A stretch of DNA of 64,000 nucleotides from Daphnia carinata. Its lineage: Eukaryota > Arthropoda > Branchiopoda > Diplostraca > Daphniidae. A program made the position numbers and the translations under genes. The DNA is taken from the NCBI RefSeq assembly GCF_022539665.2, contig NC_081333.1, forward strand, positions 5,330,971 through 5,394,970, in the 5' to 3' direction. Positions 33,658-45,284 of this stretch are shown here, one piece after another (position 1 is the stretch's first letter; each line of letters begins with the position of its first letter). The notes under the pieces were generated by a model that did no database searches, was not told where the DNA came from, and saw nothing but the letters and a program-made list of their open reading frames with translations.

Positions 33658-33860
33658 CACACACTTCGTCACTCACAAGTAACGTGCTACGTCTCACCAA
33701 TTGCCACTTAACCACAAAAAATTTCGCTACTCACGGGTAACGGACTACGACTTGGCAATTTCCAAAAACGTCGCTACTCACGGGTAGCGAATTACGACTC
33801 AACGATTGCCACTTAACCCCAAAAAAACTTCGTTACTCACGGGTAACGAACTACCATTTA
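33658..33860. repeat. Diverged tandem repeat, about 50-60 bp units, four copies
   Basis: The unit TTCGCTACTCACGGGTAACG followed by an A/C-rich spacer recurs at about 33662, 33722, 33771 and 33829 with substitutions. It lies upstream of Gypsy-B gag on the minus strand and could be part of that element's leader or LTR. Confidence 0.75.
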
Positions 33861-34014
33861 CTCGAACTACGAAATACTCCCCTTCCAGCTGACGTATCCG
33901 CGTATCTTCCTAACTACTGGTTCTTTTACTGATTTTCTTTCCCACGGCCCTAGCTACAGGAGCGGGTGATTCATCTCTGTGAAGAGATAACTACACCCCC
34001 TTTTTACGCGCGTA

Positions 34015-34586
34015 GGAGATGGGACACGGAATGGGGAAAGCTGCCATGACAGATTTCGGCACACCATCTAGCGGCTAATTCCATCCCTTTCTCATTAGCA
34101 GACGAATTCCCTGCAAGCAAGCACTGTTACAGGCGGCTGATTTGAAATGGTCACGGAGAGTTAGACAATACGCCAGTTAATAACACAAAAGAAAGTTTCA
34201 TGACTAAAAGTAAATTGTAACTACTATTGTAAAAACTTGCAAACTGAGGCTGGTATTTTGCAGGATAAAATTTGATAATTAGCTAACAAGTTCCCTGGAG
34301 ACCATTCAATGGAAACTGGAATGGAAAGTATTTGTAAGCCAAAAATTTCAGAAAATCGACCCCTTTTGATTCTTCGAGTTTTCAACGCCCTCCGAGTCAC
34401 AGAACTTTCGTTGTGTGTTTTTATCTGGCGAAATGTCCGACTTTCCTTTCCCATATTCAAATTAGCCGCCTGTCACATTGGTTCCTTGCAGGGAATTCGT
34501 CTGCTAATGATGAATGGAGGGAATTAGCCGCTAGATGCTGCCCCAAAGGTGTCATGGCGGCTTTAACACGGTCGTGTCCCATCTCC
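34015..34586. mobile_element. Fold-back element with about 190-bp inverted arms
   Basis: Arm 34015-34205 and arm 34395-34586 are inverted copies. GGAGATGGGACACG starts the left arm and its complement ends the right arm. Inner blocks such as CATCTAGCGGCTAATTCC and AGCAGACGAATTCCCTGC match exactly or nearly. About 190 bp of unrelated DNA lies between. There is no coding capacity. I could not define a target duplication. Confidence 0.8.
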
Positions 34587-34789
34587 TTATCTCTGCCCGC
34601 GACAATATCTATGCGTAATATTCTAGAGGAGGAAGGGTGCACACTTACGAATAATTCTCGATCATGTAAGAACTCAACGTCAAGCAACGTAATCGCGTAA
34701 AAAAATCAGAAATAAGGTCATTACATTAATGAGTTTAGGTATTTGCATACATAGCAGGGAAGCTCACTCCCACGGATCGCTGCTATGGC

Positions 34790-35233
34790 CAAAGTTTTCT
34801 CTTCTTCTAGCACGTTATCCCATGCTGGGATGAACCCTCGGTAACTCGGAGGCAGAGTGCATATGATCTTAGTAATTAGTTACGCTTCAGACACTGGTTG
34901 TCCCATACTGCTGAGCTGTTGAGCGAGATTCTCAATTGATGAAATATGGCTCATGTCATCATGACCTGCTTGAAATTTGTAGTGGTAAAATCTTTGTATT
35001 ACCACATACTTGTTTTCAGCTGCGTTCTTCAGGTGTTGGGATGTTAATCTGACCCAAATTTCATTTGCAGTCTTACACCGAAGGAGAGTGTTCTGCAGGT
35101 TTGGATCGATGGTCGATAGAAGTAGCCGACGTGCCACTACATCCTTTTTCTTCCACTTGCTGATCTCTGGGCCATTAGTTAATACAAGTTGGCCTGCTTC
35201 AGGGTCATCGGCATTTGTTATGAGTCGTAGTAT
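34790..35233 (-). pseudogene. Copia-B Gag, second exon
   Basis: It begins ILRLITNADDPEAGQLVLTN after a candidate intron and continues WKKKDVVARRLLLSTIDPN and LTSQHLKNAAENKYVVIQRF. A TAA at 34880 is followed in the same frame by ITKIICTLPPSYRGFIPAWD, normal Copia Gag sequence, until the element is cut. Confidence 0.8.
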
Positions 35234-35345
35234 CTTGAACAAACGAACAAAGAAAAAAAAAGGAACATAGGTCAGCTTGACCTGATAAGAATCATTTCTC
35301 TAACGATAAATCTTACCGTTGTTTGATAGTGTGAATATGTCTTAC
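35234..35345 (-). other. Candidate spliceosomal intron inside Copia-B gag
   Basis: Minus strand: exon GATGAG|GTAAGAC at 35346/35345, a long T/C tract, then TTCAAG|ATACTA at 35234/35233. It is 112 bp, not a multiple of three, and contains stops. Joining the flanks gives a continuous phase-0 Gag frame (SRIPDE then ILRLIT). Confidence 0.6.
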
Positions 35346-35500
35346 CTCATCTGGGATACGGCTTGATCTATCAACTATGGATAGCACATCGTATTCTTCC
35401 AGTGAGACAAATAGACCAAGTTTCCAAAGTGGAAAATTAGTTCCATTGAACTTAATGATGTGGCTCACGTCTCTTGATCCTGAGCAGTTAATTTTTTTTC
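35346..35500 (-). pseudogene. Copia-B Gag, first exon
   Basis: It encodes KFNGTNFPLWKLGLFVSLEE and YDVLSIVDRSSRIPDE, the usual start of Copia Gag. No ATG is found in frame; a GTG (GTGAGCCACATC) sits where Met would be expected. Confidence 0.75.
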
Positions 35501-35524
35501 TTTAACGTGGCAGTTTCGAGGGAT

Positions 35525-35538
35525 CTGGGCCCATAACC
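35525..35538 (-). other. Copia-B primer-binding site
   Basis: GGTTATGGGCCCAG on the minus strand abuts the LTR end, the same primer class as Copia-A. Confidence 0.85.
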
Positions 35539-35807
35539 TGGTGTAAAAAAATGAATAAGTCGTCACGTGTTTCACTTTCTTCTTTGATACAGTTGTACTT
35601 GGATAGACTTAGAAGAACAAGGGTTCAATTCTTAGAGTGATCAAAAATTAAAGTGAGGTAGAACTTCTAGGCCCCCTTTCTTCTAGGTAGGGGTTAAACA
35701 GCAACTTCTCTTCTAACAGACAAAAATGGGTTCTGACACCCGAAGGGTTTGGCAATCTGTAAATATGTGAGTATGTTAGAGTATTGATTGTTTGCATAAA
35801 CTTAACA
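35539..35807 (-). repeat. Single LTR of Copia-B
   Basis: 269 bp, TGTTAAG to ACACCA on the minus strand. It is preceded by a polypurine tract (TTGAGAGGGAA) and followed by the primer site, so both LTR edges are defined by functional signals. Confidence 0.8.
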
Positions 35808-35835
35808 TTCCCTCTCAACCAAGTAATCCTTTAAC

Positions 35836-36469
35836 TTAGATGGTAATGTTGAAAATTCCAAGTTGATTGCCTAGGCTTCTAAATAGAGAGCCAGGCAGTG
35901 GTTTAGTGAAAATATCTGCGACTTGCTTTTTAGTATCAATGTAGGCAATGTGGATTTTTCTTAATTCGACTTGGTCACGAATAAAGTGATGTCGGATGTC
36001 GATATGCTTTTTTCTTGAATGGAATACAGGATTCCGTATCAGTTGAATTGTGCTTTGATTATCACAGTAGAGCGATATTGGATCTAGGTTTGCCAAGTTG
36101 ATGTGTTGTAGCTGGTGTTGGAGCCACACTGCCTCTCTGGTAGTTTCGCTTGCTGCTACATACTCGGCTTCAGTGGTGGATAGGGTGGTGGAGGTCTGGC
36201 GCTTACTACTCCATGCTACTGGGACTCCATTAAAAAAAGTACCCCTTTGTGGAGCGTCGACGGTCAAGATCCCTTCCATAGTCAGCATCCCTGTATCCTT
36301 TGAGTGGTTGATAGTTCGCACTGAAATGCAGACCGTGTCGGCGTGTGCCCGAAAGATAGGCAAGTATCCGTTTGACGGCTTCCCAGTGTGCTGGCCCTGG
36401 GTGGTGGCCCTGGGAAAATCCATCTGCACTTGATTGCTTTACGAGCCGGTGGAAGTGGTAATGTCCCAA
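35836..36469 (-). pseudogene. Copia-B RNase H
   Basis: HWEAVKRILAYLSGTRRHGL, GYRDADYGRDLDRRRSTKGY, SSKRQTSTTLSTTEAEYVAA, then CDNQSTIQLIRNPVFHSRKK and the end IADIFTKPLP-like block. One frameshift lies near 36240. The RT body upstream is missing. Confidence 0.85.
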
Positions 36470-36558
36470 GTGTCGCTTTTGTTTAGTGAATTGTATTCGT
36501 CAAGAATTGCTGGTTGCCACTTGTATGCCTCATCGCATAGCATTGCTTCTTTAAAATG

Positions 36559-37625
36559 TTATGGCTCCAGGGTCTCCAGTGCATCAATAGCTTTCATGCT
36601 TACCCAAACTTTAGGTTTGCGATCACGAAGTGGATATCGTCGGTTCTCACATGTGGGTAGACATTCAGGGTTTGAGTGAGTCTCGTCTTCGATATTGCGA
36701 TCGACAGTTAGTTGTTCAGTTGGTTCGTTATTTACAATTTCACTGGCACCTGACGGTGGCTGTGGAATTGCACTGGATTGCACTGTCGTTGAAGGTAATT
36801 TCACTGTTTGTTGCTCCTTTTCAACCATGCTTTTAGTTTGGTTGAGCTCATCGAAAATAATATTGCGGACAATTTGTACGGCTTGTGACTCTGGAATCAA
36901 AACTTGGTAACCCTTTCAGGTCACAGAGTAACCGAGAAACACGACTTCACGTCCTTTTGAATCAGGCTTCCGTCTGTTTGCATCTGGTACTAGTATTAAT
37001 GCTTTTGAACCAAAAATGCGAAGATAATACATGTTTGGTTTACCTCCAGTCCACATTTCATATGGCGTGACTTTGCACGTGCTGGATAGGGTCCGGATTA
37101 GCGCATAGACTGCAAATGCTACAGCTTCTGCACATAGACGGACTGGTAGATTCTTTGCATGTAGCGAACTTCGTGCTGGTTCCATCACCGTTCGGTTCTC
37201 TCTTTCTGCGACACCATTCTGCTCAGGGCAGTAAGGGACACTCGTTTCATGGCGGATACCCTTCGACAAAAGCCAATTTTTCAGTTCCAGACTTTTGTAC
37301 TCTCCGCCGTTGTCTGACCGAAGGGTTCGAACAGTTTTCCCTGTTTCGGTATGCAGCCTAGCAATGTAGAGTTTAAACTGGTCAGCAACTTCAGACATGT
37401 TTTTAAGAAAAATTACTACTCGCCAGCCACTGCAGTTGTCTTTAAAGAGGACGTAGTATCGAGCACCACTGGGTGATGCCTCGTGCATTGGACCACATAT
37501 ATCAGAATAAATAAGCTCTCCCACTTGTTTTGCTCTTACTCGTCCGATATGGAATGGAAAGCGGTGCATTTTTCCGTACACACATCCTGTACAGATAGAG
37601 CTTGAAGTACCTTGGTCTGGAATTC
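36559..37625 (-). pseudogene. Copia-B integrase and linker
   Basis: The end of the pre-integrase zinc region (ICTGCVYGKMHRFPFHIGRV) is followed by LIYSDICGPM, LRSDNGGEYKSLEL and EQNGVAERENRT with all three catalytic acids. The frame stops near 36916 after VFLGYSVT, and a linker (36900-36559) resumes. The upstream end at 37625 meets the inverted-duplication sequence, and the same junction recurs at 63447. Confidence 0.85.
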
Positions 37626-38524
37626 TGGATTGTGGAAAATAAATGAAATTTAGTGCTTGAAATCATACTGTAAAGTGTACTTAAAAACACGTTCACAATT
37701 TTTTCATTCAAATTGGTTGAGTAGTTTAGTCATAAACACCTTTTTGGAAAATATAAAAATTAAACGAAAAAAAAATTAAGGGCGAAAAACCGGACATCCG
37801 CTGTACCACATTAGACATGGTCTTTAAAATTTGCTGCATTGAAGATACACGTTTCGAAAAAATAGTGTGACGTTCGGATTTCATTAAGCGATTTATGTAT
37901 GTATTAAAAATATCATAAACGGAATTTAATTTAATCGAAATTTGTCAATGATTGACGGGGGGTGTGGAATAGGCAAAGTAGCTTGAAAAAAATGAAAATA
38001 GGAGGGGCTTGTTAAGTATCAAGTATTTATTTACTATCGATTACCATTATCAGAAGGAGATAGCAAACAACCCTTTGAAACTTTCAGCTTTCAGCCTTTG
38101 TTTAGGATTCTCTTTCGTAACTAAGCAACCCAAGCCCCACCCCAAAATATCGTTTGCGTCTGATATCACCCCCAAAACTGCCCAGTATCTCCCAACGGAA
38201 GATCATTTGTTAAAACGTTTATAAATTTTAATCACTTGTCCTAGAAATGAAAACAAACCGGGGAATTTAAAAGGGAAGAAATAGCTTTTTTTATTATTAC
38301 CAAAACTGGTTCATGGTGGTTTTCGAGCGATATGAAAAATTGTAGAAGCCAAAAAAATGAAAAAGTAGCTGTTTTTAATTTTTGTGATAACTTTACGAAT
38401 ACTTTTAGTATATTTTTTAAGATTAAGGCCTAAGTGTGGAATAGAATTTCCCGTCACACAGTATTTTTAAAATTTTATTTCATAAATACCCTACCGAGTT
38501 ATTGCGGCTGTCCAATCTGATACG

Positions 38525-38548
38525 TGTCCAGTTTGGTCCGCTCTCCCC
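38525..38548. repeat. Terminal-repeat copy of the TA-flanked element in the left arm
   Basis: It ends CTCTCCCC followed by TA and is the inverse of the start of the element at 62519. No partner terminus is visible on the left side of this arm. Confidence 0.7.
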
Positions 38549-39991
38549 TACAGGATTAAAATTAAAAGAAAAGGACATAATTCCCTTGCAGAGAGTATAT
38601 ATAGTTGTTGTTCGAATCCGTCAAATTTTCTGTAGAACTTTTACATAAGTCATTCGGGTCACTAATTTTATTTCATTTTTTTCTTTCCATTTTAAAGGGT
38701 AGGACTGGTTTTGCAAGTATTTATGACAAACGCGAAGCTACTGAAGCTGCACCTAGCCTGTTGGCATAGTTTTGTCTCAAAAATTCTTAAACCTAATCAA
38801 GTTTTTCTTACGACAACTCGTCGATGAAGCTCTCGATGAAAATCGTTGTCAAAACCAATGAAAAAGTTTCTGCTCTTACAAAGATTTTGTGTAAATTTTG
38901 CTTTTTAAAATTTCTTGCAAAATTTTCACATACAAAAACGAATAAAACAGAAAAGAAGACCATTAAACCATCGCTGATATTTTTTATGACACCAAAACAA
39001 ATACTAAACGTATTTTCTAGCCATCTAGTAGGCTACATGGAAAAAGAACAGAATCAGTGGCATACCTCTCACTAAGGAACATCGGAAGCAATAATCGGTA
39101 CTCCCCGTAATTCCTGTGCAATAGATATGTAGTCCAACCAGATGGTTGGATACAAGCACAACTAAACATAATGAAACAGTTACTACAATTCCATACAAGC
39201 ATCAAGTCAAAATTAAATCAAGTAAACATGTTTTAGTCATTAACGATTCTTAAATATCTAAGAGTCCCGAATTGGTTTCGCGGTGTCTTCAGGAATAGCC
39301 TAGGCTGATAACTATCCTGCTGTTAGTTAATTATTTTCTCTTTAAATTGTCATTCAAACAACGTAGAATAATACATGACTTTCAATTTTGAATTGGATGT
39401 ATTTTCCAAACGGTGGCATATTAGTTCCAATATGTTATATTATCAGAATAAGCTTTCTTACCATCAGCAGCTAACACATCGCAGGAATCTAAAGTTCTGA
39501 AGTGCTGAAGCTTACTTTTATCCTGCTGTAGCTACACATTAATTTATCATCGTAGCTATCAAGACATAGACAAGAAAAGTGAACTTGGATGTACCGACCG
39601 CCGTTTTTTCTTACTCCTGAGGAGGTTGCCATACATTGGCTGCTTCGCAGCTGTTGCGTCACACGCACGAATAACCTCTAATATTTTCAACCATGACATT
39701 AGAAATATTTCCCAGTTATTAAAAATTTCAGAGAAGAAACCATGACTGCAGTAGTTTCTCGCCATCATTGACGTATTAAGCATTTCGGGTTTATTTCTGT
39801 TTTCTGCGGAATGTGCCAAATAATGATTGTCCTAGTGTTGTTTGGTTATTATTTCACTTAAATTTTGTAGCAGCCGAGGGAGACCGTAAGACTTATAATT
39901 TTTAAACTGAGAAATTGTCGAACTTACGGTGCCATGTATTTCACTATGCAGCCGTAATCTGACTGAGACTAAAGGCGTCATGCTCGTCGTA

Positions 39992-40338
39992 CGCGCGCAC
40001 CGGGAAACGTAAATATCCTATTCCACCTTACTTGAGGAAATCGTCTTTTTTAATCACTTATACACCTCTCGTATATTAGTTGCAGCATGAGTGTCTCGGA
40101 CACCCTCACATACCCTAATGCACTCGAATATCGTATTTTTCCTTTACTTTTAGGCGTCCTCCTCGCGTCATCCTTAATACCATAAGCGCACAACGGGAAA
40201 CGTAAATATCCTATTCCACCCTACTTGATGAAATCGACTTTTTTAAAGCAATTATACACTTCTCGTATATTAGTTGCAGCTTAGTATGTCGGACACCCTC
40301 ACATACCCTAATCCACTCGAAGATCGTATTTTTCCATG
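39992..40338. repeat. Tandem duplication, about 194-bp period
   Basis: GGGAAACGTAAATATCC to CGTATTTTTCC occurs at 39992-40145 and again at 40186-40338 with scattered differences. It lies within the block missing from the right arm. Confidence 0.85.
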
Positions 40339-40925
40339 TTCTGGAAATGGCGGGTAGGTTTCAGTGGAATACATTATTACGGCCTTTGACGGCATTTCTG
40401 AATACGGATTCAGGAACTCCTGTGTAAAGGAAGTTTTCATCCCGTTCGACTTCTTCAATTAGATTGTAAGGAAGATAGGCACAATAATAATAAGTACCCG
40501 ATGCAGTTTCTATTCGCCTATTACATGAATACTGTCTAACTGCGGGAGTTAATTATTCTATTAGCGCAATGAAACGACCGTAAGCTATCGGAGCTGTCTT
40601 TCGTTCGTCGCTTTCCGAGAAAGGCTGTAGAATGGGTTTCTTAGGTGATGAAACGGAATTCTTGACCGGTGGCGTGTTCTACTGCTTTTTCTAGAAGTAG
40701 GGGTTGCTGATTTTTACTATTCGAGCTTTTCCCCAGTTTGAAGAAAACTTTAAAGACTTTCAAGTACTTGGAATTAAAAAAACGGTTCTAGCCTCTAGAT
40801 TATGAGAGAATATTTGGCATATCCAAGCAAACATTTTACGATGTATAAGGAATATGAAGTATTTTAAAATTAATTTTCCTAAAAAAAGCTGTCGGACGAC
40901 TGAAAATATGGAAATGCCAGTTTAA

Positions 40926-41639
40926 AAAACAATGTTCAATCATATTTGTTTAATTTGTGATTCTATTTAATTCTTTTACCGAATAGATGGGAAAATTTAT
41001 TTCACGAATGCAACAGATGCCGGATGTTACTGACTCCCGTGCAAAGAGTCGTAACAAAGAAGAGAATGAGGGATGAGTGTTGATAAAGATGAAATGAAGA
41101 TGACGATGATAAAACAAAAAGGGACTACTTTATTTCCGGACTTGGAAATAAAAGGGTGTGATGACACGCTTGATTGGGGAGACGGGAGCAAAACTGAAAA
41201 GACGAGACTAAGGCTAGACAACTTGTCTAGAAAACGAGACGGACGAGAAAAAGTGACTGTCTGGGTCAACTCTGAATTACTAACTACCCTTCCCGTGGAA
41301 AAGGGGTAAAAAAAAAAAAATGGGCACATAATACTAGGCAGGCCCGTGCCCCCTACAGCCCTGCCCGCGAGGGCAGCACCGTAGGTGACACCGGAAGGAG
41401 GTTTTTGAATATTGCAAACGTTTTTCAAATATCAAAGACTTAAAACAGAAGGGTTGAGATTTTATAGAATGCGATTTCGTTATTAAGCAAAGCCGAAAAA
41501 AATCGTGTGTCGCGCTAGTAACTTCTAGTAGAAAGCCTTGTCGCAGACTCGGGCCCATCTCTAATAGGAAGTAGGGAACAAAGGGAGAGATAGGGAACAG
41601 TACTTCCAGGCCTTAAAAATCAAGTACGCCTCTCCTCAT
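40926..41639. other. Unassigned stretch before the LINE
   Basis: No clear ORF. A T- or A-rich segment with GACGAGACTAAGGCTAGAC and an A run at 41310-41321. It could be a 5' UTR of the following LINE. Confidence 0.35.
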
Positions 41640-41684
41640 TGCTGACAAACAGCAGACCAACCCTGTTAGAAGGCATGACAGAGT

Positions 41685-43109
41685 TTGCAGATGGGAGCTC
41701 AGGCTGAACCACCAACGGACACGGTAGTGCGTCCGCTCTGTCTGAAACTAACCAAAAACTGTACTACCAAATTAGGAAAACGCCCATACACTGTTCCTCA
41801 CCCCATCCTCCCAACTATCCTACAGTACGACAAGGGATACCACAACACCCACCCCGCGCCAGCAAGGTCGGGGGCCCATCGAATAAAGGAATCATACCAG
41901 CGTACCCAAGGCAGCCCAAAAACGAGCTACTCACCACCAACAGCCAAGAGGCCTCTTCGCTCCGTTACCGACGATGAGTGGCCCGAGTTGGGCAGAGACG
42001 GCCCTAGGCGCCCACCACCCACTCTTCCACCAGTCATCCTCAGGCTCAGTGATGGCAAAGCTATCTTCCGCCAAATGGGCATAGCAGCTCTGAAAGCCAT
42101 AGTCCTAGATATAGAAAAGACAGTAGAGCCCCCCAAACAATCTGAATCCCCGCGCGGCGGAGATCTCTTCGTCTATCCAACAAACCTCACACAACAAGAG
42201 GCCCTTCTAGCCGTCACCCAAGCCTCAGGTAGACCGATCAGCGCCTAACTCCCATTATCAGCTACCGGAAAAAAGAGCTCATCCATAGAATCCCGACCTC
42301 CATTACCAACGAAAACATGCTGGAATCCCTGGGCCCCCAAGGTGTCACTAAAGCGGTGTGAGACACCAAAACCACCAATGGCCACACGGAACCAACGGAG
42401 ACGGTACTACATACCTTCCAAAAACATCTCCCGCCGAGAATGACCATCATAGCACAAAGCTTCCCGGTACATACCTACTATCCGAGCCCATACAAATGCA
42501 CCAACAGCACAATTACCTGCCAAAACTGCGGTTGAAGACACGATCCAACTGACATCTGCGACCCAAAATGCATTAACTGTGGCAGCACCAACCACCCATC
42601 ACAGCCAAAATATGCCCAGGCTACATGGAACTGGCCAGCCTCATCAAAGAAACAACAGATAAGGGGATCAGAGTAAAAGAAGCCCGCTACGGGATCAACA
42701 CACGCAGCCTGCCCACCGAAAATACAGCAACTGCCCCTGTCGCACTCCGGAGCTCCCCCAGTAGACACCTCTGAAACAATGAAATCCGAAATCCGCACCC
42801 TCCAAGAAGAGATTAAGGCATTAAACGCCACCGCCATACACGACCTTAATGCCAAAATCGATCAAGTCTCCGCTAGCGTGGAAAAAAACAAACAAAAGGA
42901 TCGACCAGTTTGAAGACATATTTGGGAAACGGCTTGATAAGCTTGAATATCCACCAGTGACCCGTTTACCAGCGACCAAACCAATGGATGACCCAGGCAG
43001 TCAAGAGTCTGACTTCAGCGAGACTTCTACAACCTCTAGGAAGATGCTGAAAACCCCATCACAAATCCTAGGCAGACTCGATTCCACCTCATCACAAAAA
43101 CGTAATTAA
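41685..43109 (+). pseudogene. LINE ORF1 (nucleic-acid-binding, CCHC)
   Basis: A Pro/Ser/Thr-rich N-terminus (DDEWPELGRDGPRRPPPTLP) is followed near 42480-42590 by Cys/His clusters (TCQNCG, CDPKCINCGSTNHPS) that form knuckles once frames are followed, then a coiled segment (EEIKALNATAIHDLNAKIDQ) to a stop at 43109. Shifts occur near 42250, 42530 and 42880. Confidence 0.7.
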
Positions 43110-43119
43110 GGCCAATACA

Positions 43120-45130
43120 AAAAAATACAACAGATAATGACCGACCTCATTTGTATACATTGGACCGCGAGAGGTCTCACACGTTCCCGCTTGGAAGAGT
43201 TACGTAGTTTCCGTACCATAGAAAAACCATTAATAGTACTCCTATGTGAAACCTTCTAGACAAATACATATGTAATCAAATTCCGCTCATACAAATAATC
43301 AATAAAAATCGCACAGATAGATCAGGCGGACGGGTTGCAGTGCTGGTTCACCAATCCATCCCGTACTCCGAGCACAATATCATAAACACTACAAAAGTAG
43401 AAGCAGTAGGAATCTCCATACATACCATTGAACTTGGAACAGTCGACTTTATCTCAGCATACTGCCCCCACGGAGACTTCACAAAATAAGAACTCATCTC
43501 ATTAGTTGATGCTGCCGAAGAGGCATATCTCAAATTAGTTGCGCGGTTAAATCAAACCATGGTGGAGGAGACTTCAACGGACACCACAGCTTATAGAGCC
43601 AACATCACGTCCCAACACAAGCGGGAACTCTATCTACGACACCCTAACAAAAAACCCCAACGTTACTCTCCTTACACCCCCCTCGCTGGGAATCTCCATC
43701 AACCTCTTCACAGGTCGAAACTCCACACTACACCTTACCCTGATGCTCAGCTACGATCGCACAAAACTCATCAGTTTCTGCTGGGCCCTACCTGGGAAGC
43801 GACCATCTTCCCATAAAAACTACAACCAAGATCTCGCACAGAATAGCTAACGCACCAAACCCTAAGTGGATTTTTAACGACAAACTCTGGGGCAAATGGA
43901 ACATTGAACTTACGAGCTACCTCGCACTTAAAAACTTTACTGTAATAAAATGCCCATTCGAGTCATACAACACGTTCTTCGAGGCCCTGAAGGAAGCCAG
44001 CCACAAATTTTTCAAGAGGACCAACCCCAAAAACCGCATCTCACCGGAGACACCCAAACCATGGTGGGATTCCAAATACAACGAGAATGTCCGTACGGCA
44101 AGAAAGGTCCTCTCTGCATAAAGAATGGATCTAATTTCAATCGACAAAATAGTAGAATGGCGCAGAGCTGAAGCCCTAAAAAGAAGGACCATCATCACTG
44201 CCAAACGTGGGAAAAGTTCGTCACAAACCTCAACCCCAAAAAAGGACAGAAAGCCATGTTGGCCTTCACTAAGATGATGACAGGTCGCAACTACACAGCG
44301 CCATCAGCAGCGCTCCGCACCAAGGACGGACACATCACCACCGACCCCAAAGATAGACCAAATTTACTAATCGACTCCTTCCTAGAATCCCCACTCAGAC
44401 GATCCTAATCCAGCCAACATATACAGAATATCATAGCCGAAGCCCTATCAAGCAAAGAATACAGACTACTGAATACCCCCTTCACCATACAGGAAATCAC
44501 CCATGCCCTATCTAGAACCAAAAGCAACGCAACAGGCACTGATACAAGATACAACAGAATGCTAGACAACCTATCCTCAGAGAACCGCGAATCCCTACGC
44601 CACATATTCAACATCCTCCTGGAAAATGGAGCCACACCCAATCACTGGGGAAAAGCCATCATAATCTCCAGAAGACCCATCATTCTATCGTCCCATATCC
44701 CTCACCTCCTGCTTAGGCAAGGTAATGGAGAGAACCATCACCAACCGGCTCACTCGTGTCACCTTGAGACTCACTCCAAAACGACACAAAAATCGGTTTC
44801 AGGAAGAGTCTGTCAACATACAGTCTTCATCTACATCGCTAATGCATTCGACCGCACCGAAACGGAAGGGATACTCTGCAAACTCGCCAAATTCAAGGTT
44901 AAAGGCCCAATCGTCAACTGGATCCGTTCTCTCCTATCCGACAGACTAGCTCGTGTCAGAATAGGCACCGTACAGTCCGACCCGAGACAACTAACAATAG
45001 GTGTACCTCAAGGGGTAGTTCTGAGCATTACCCTCTTCAACATAATGATGAGTGACCTCCCACTCCCCACAAACGGAATCAAAACACTACACTACGCCGA
45101 TGATGTCACTGAGCATCTGGAAACTCCATG
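43120..45130 (+). pseudogene. LINE ORF2: endonuclease and reverse transcriptase
   Basis: Endonuclease blocks GGDFNGHHSLWEP (about 43562-43600) and GSDHLPI (about 43796-43816) hold the catalytic Asp/Asn and His. RT blocks: SFYRPISLTSCLGKVMER (about 44680-44735), GVPQGVVLS (about 45000-45025) and the catalytic HYADDV (about 45090-45106). Frameshifts and stops are scattered throughout. Confidence 0.8.
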
Positions 45131-45284
45131 CAATTGGAAAAGTTAGTTATGCCCAAATAAAGTGCGAAAAAAGTAATAAATATTTCTGATTTTGCTTAAA
45201 TAGTATTTTATTAAATGAACTATATTAAATACAATATATTTCATGTTCCCCTGCAATTTAAATTCAAATAGGATAAGAGGTAAA

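Larger units (their letters stand above)
29530..33660 (-). mobile_element. Gypsy-B: internally deleted Gypsy retrotransposon, minus strand
   Basis: From the minus 5' end: Gag, knuckle, protease, part of RT, RNase H, integrase, then the start of an env gene. LTRs are not visible. The 3' part of env is cut at about 29530 where BEL-C ends, and the 5' end runs into tandem repeats at 33658-33860. Segments of the RT N-terminus and of the RNase H-integrase junction are missing, so this is a dead copy of a family distinct from Gypsy-A. Confidence 0.85.
34790..37625 (-). mobile_element. Copia-B: Copia pieces arranged around a single central LTR
   Basis: On the minus strand: integrase (37625-36916), linker, RNase H (36469-35836), polypurine tract, one LTR (35807-35539), primer site, then gag (35500-34790). 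Most of RT is deleted between 36559 and 36469. The LTR thus has the 3' end of a Copia on one side and the 5' end on the other, with no second LTR. The left end stops in mid-gag near 34790. Confidence 0.85.
37385..40925. repeat. Left arm of a large inverted duplication
   Basis: Sequence here recurs in reverse orientation at 60990-63691. Matching blocks include 37502-37711 with 63356-63565, 38009-38224 with 62843-63058, 38824-39075 with 61992-62231, and 40360-40925 with 60990-61550. By eye the arms differ by a few percent. The left arm has about 834 extra bases (39516-40349). It includes the Copia-B integrase junction, so the duplication happened after that junction formed. Confidence 0.9.
41640..45130 (+). 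mobile_element. Jockey-superfamily non-LTR retrotransposon, truncated
   Basis: ORF1 with Cys-rich knuckles, then ORF2 with an AP-type endonuclease and a reverse transcriptase that stops just after its catalytic box. No poly(A) tail is seen; the 3' third (RT thumb onward) is missing. Multiple stops and shifts. Confidence 0.8.

Noticed and set aside
33658-33860. CRISPR-like array
   Set aside because: The repeats are diverged, the spacers are similar to each other, and the sequence is eukaryotic.
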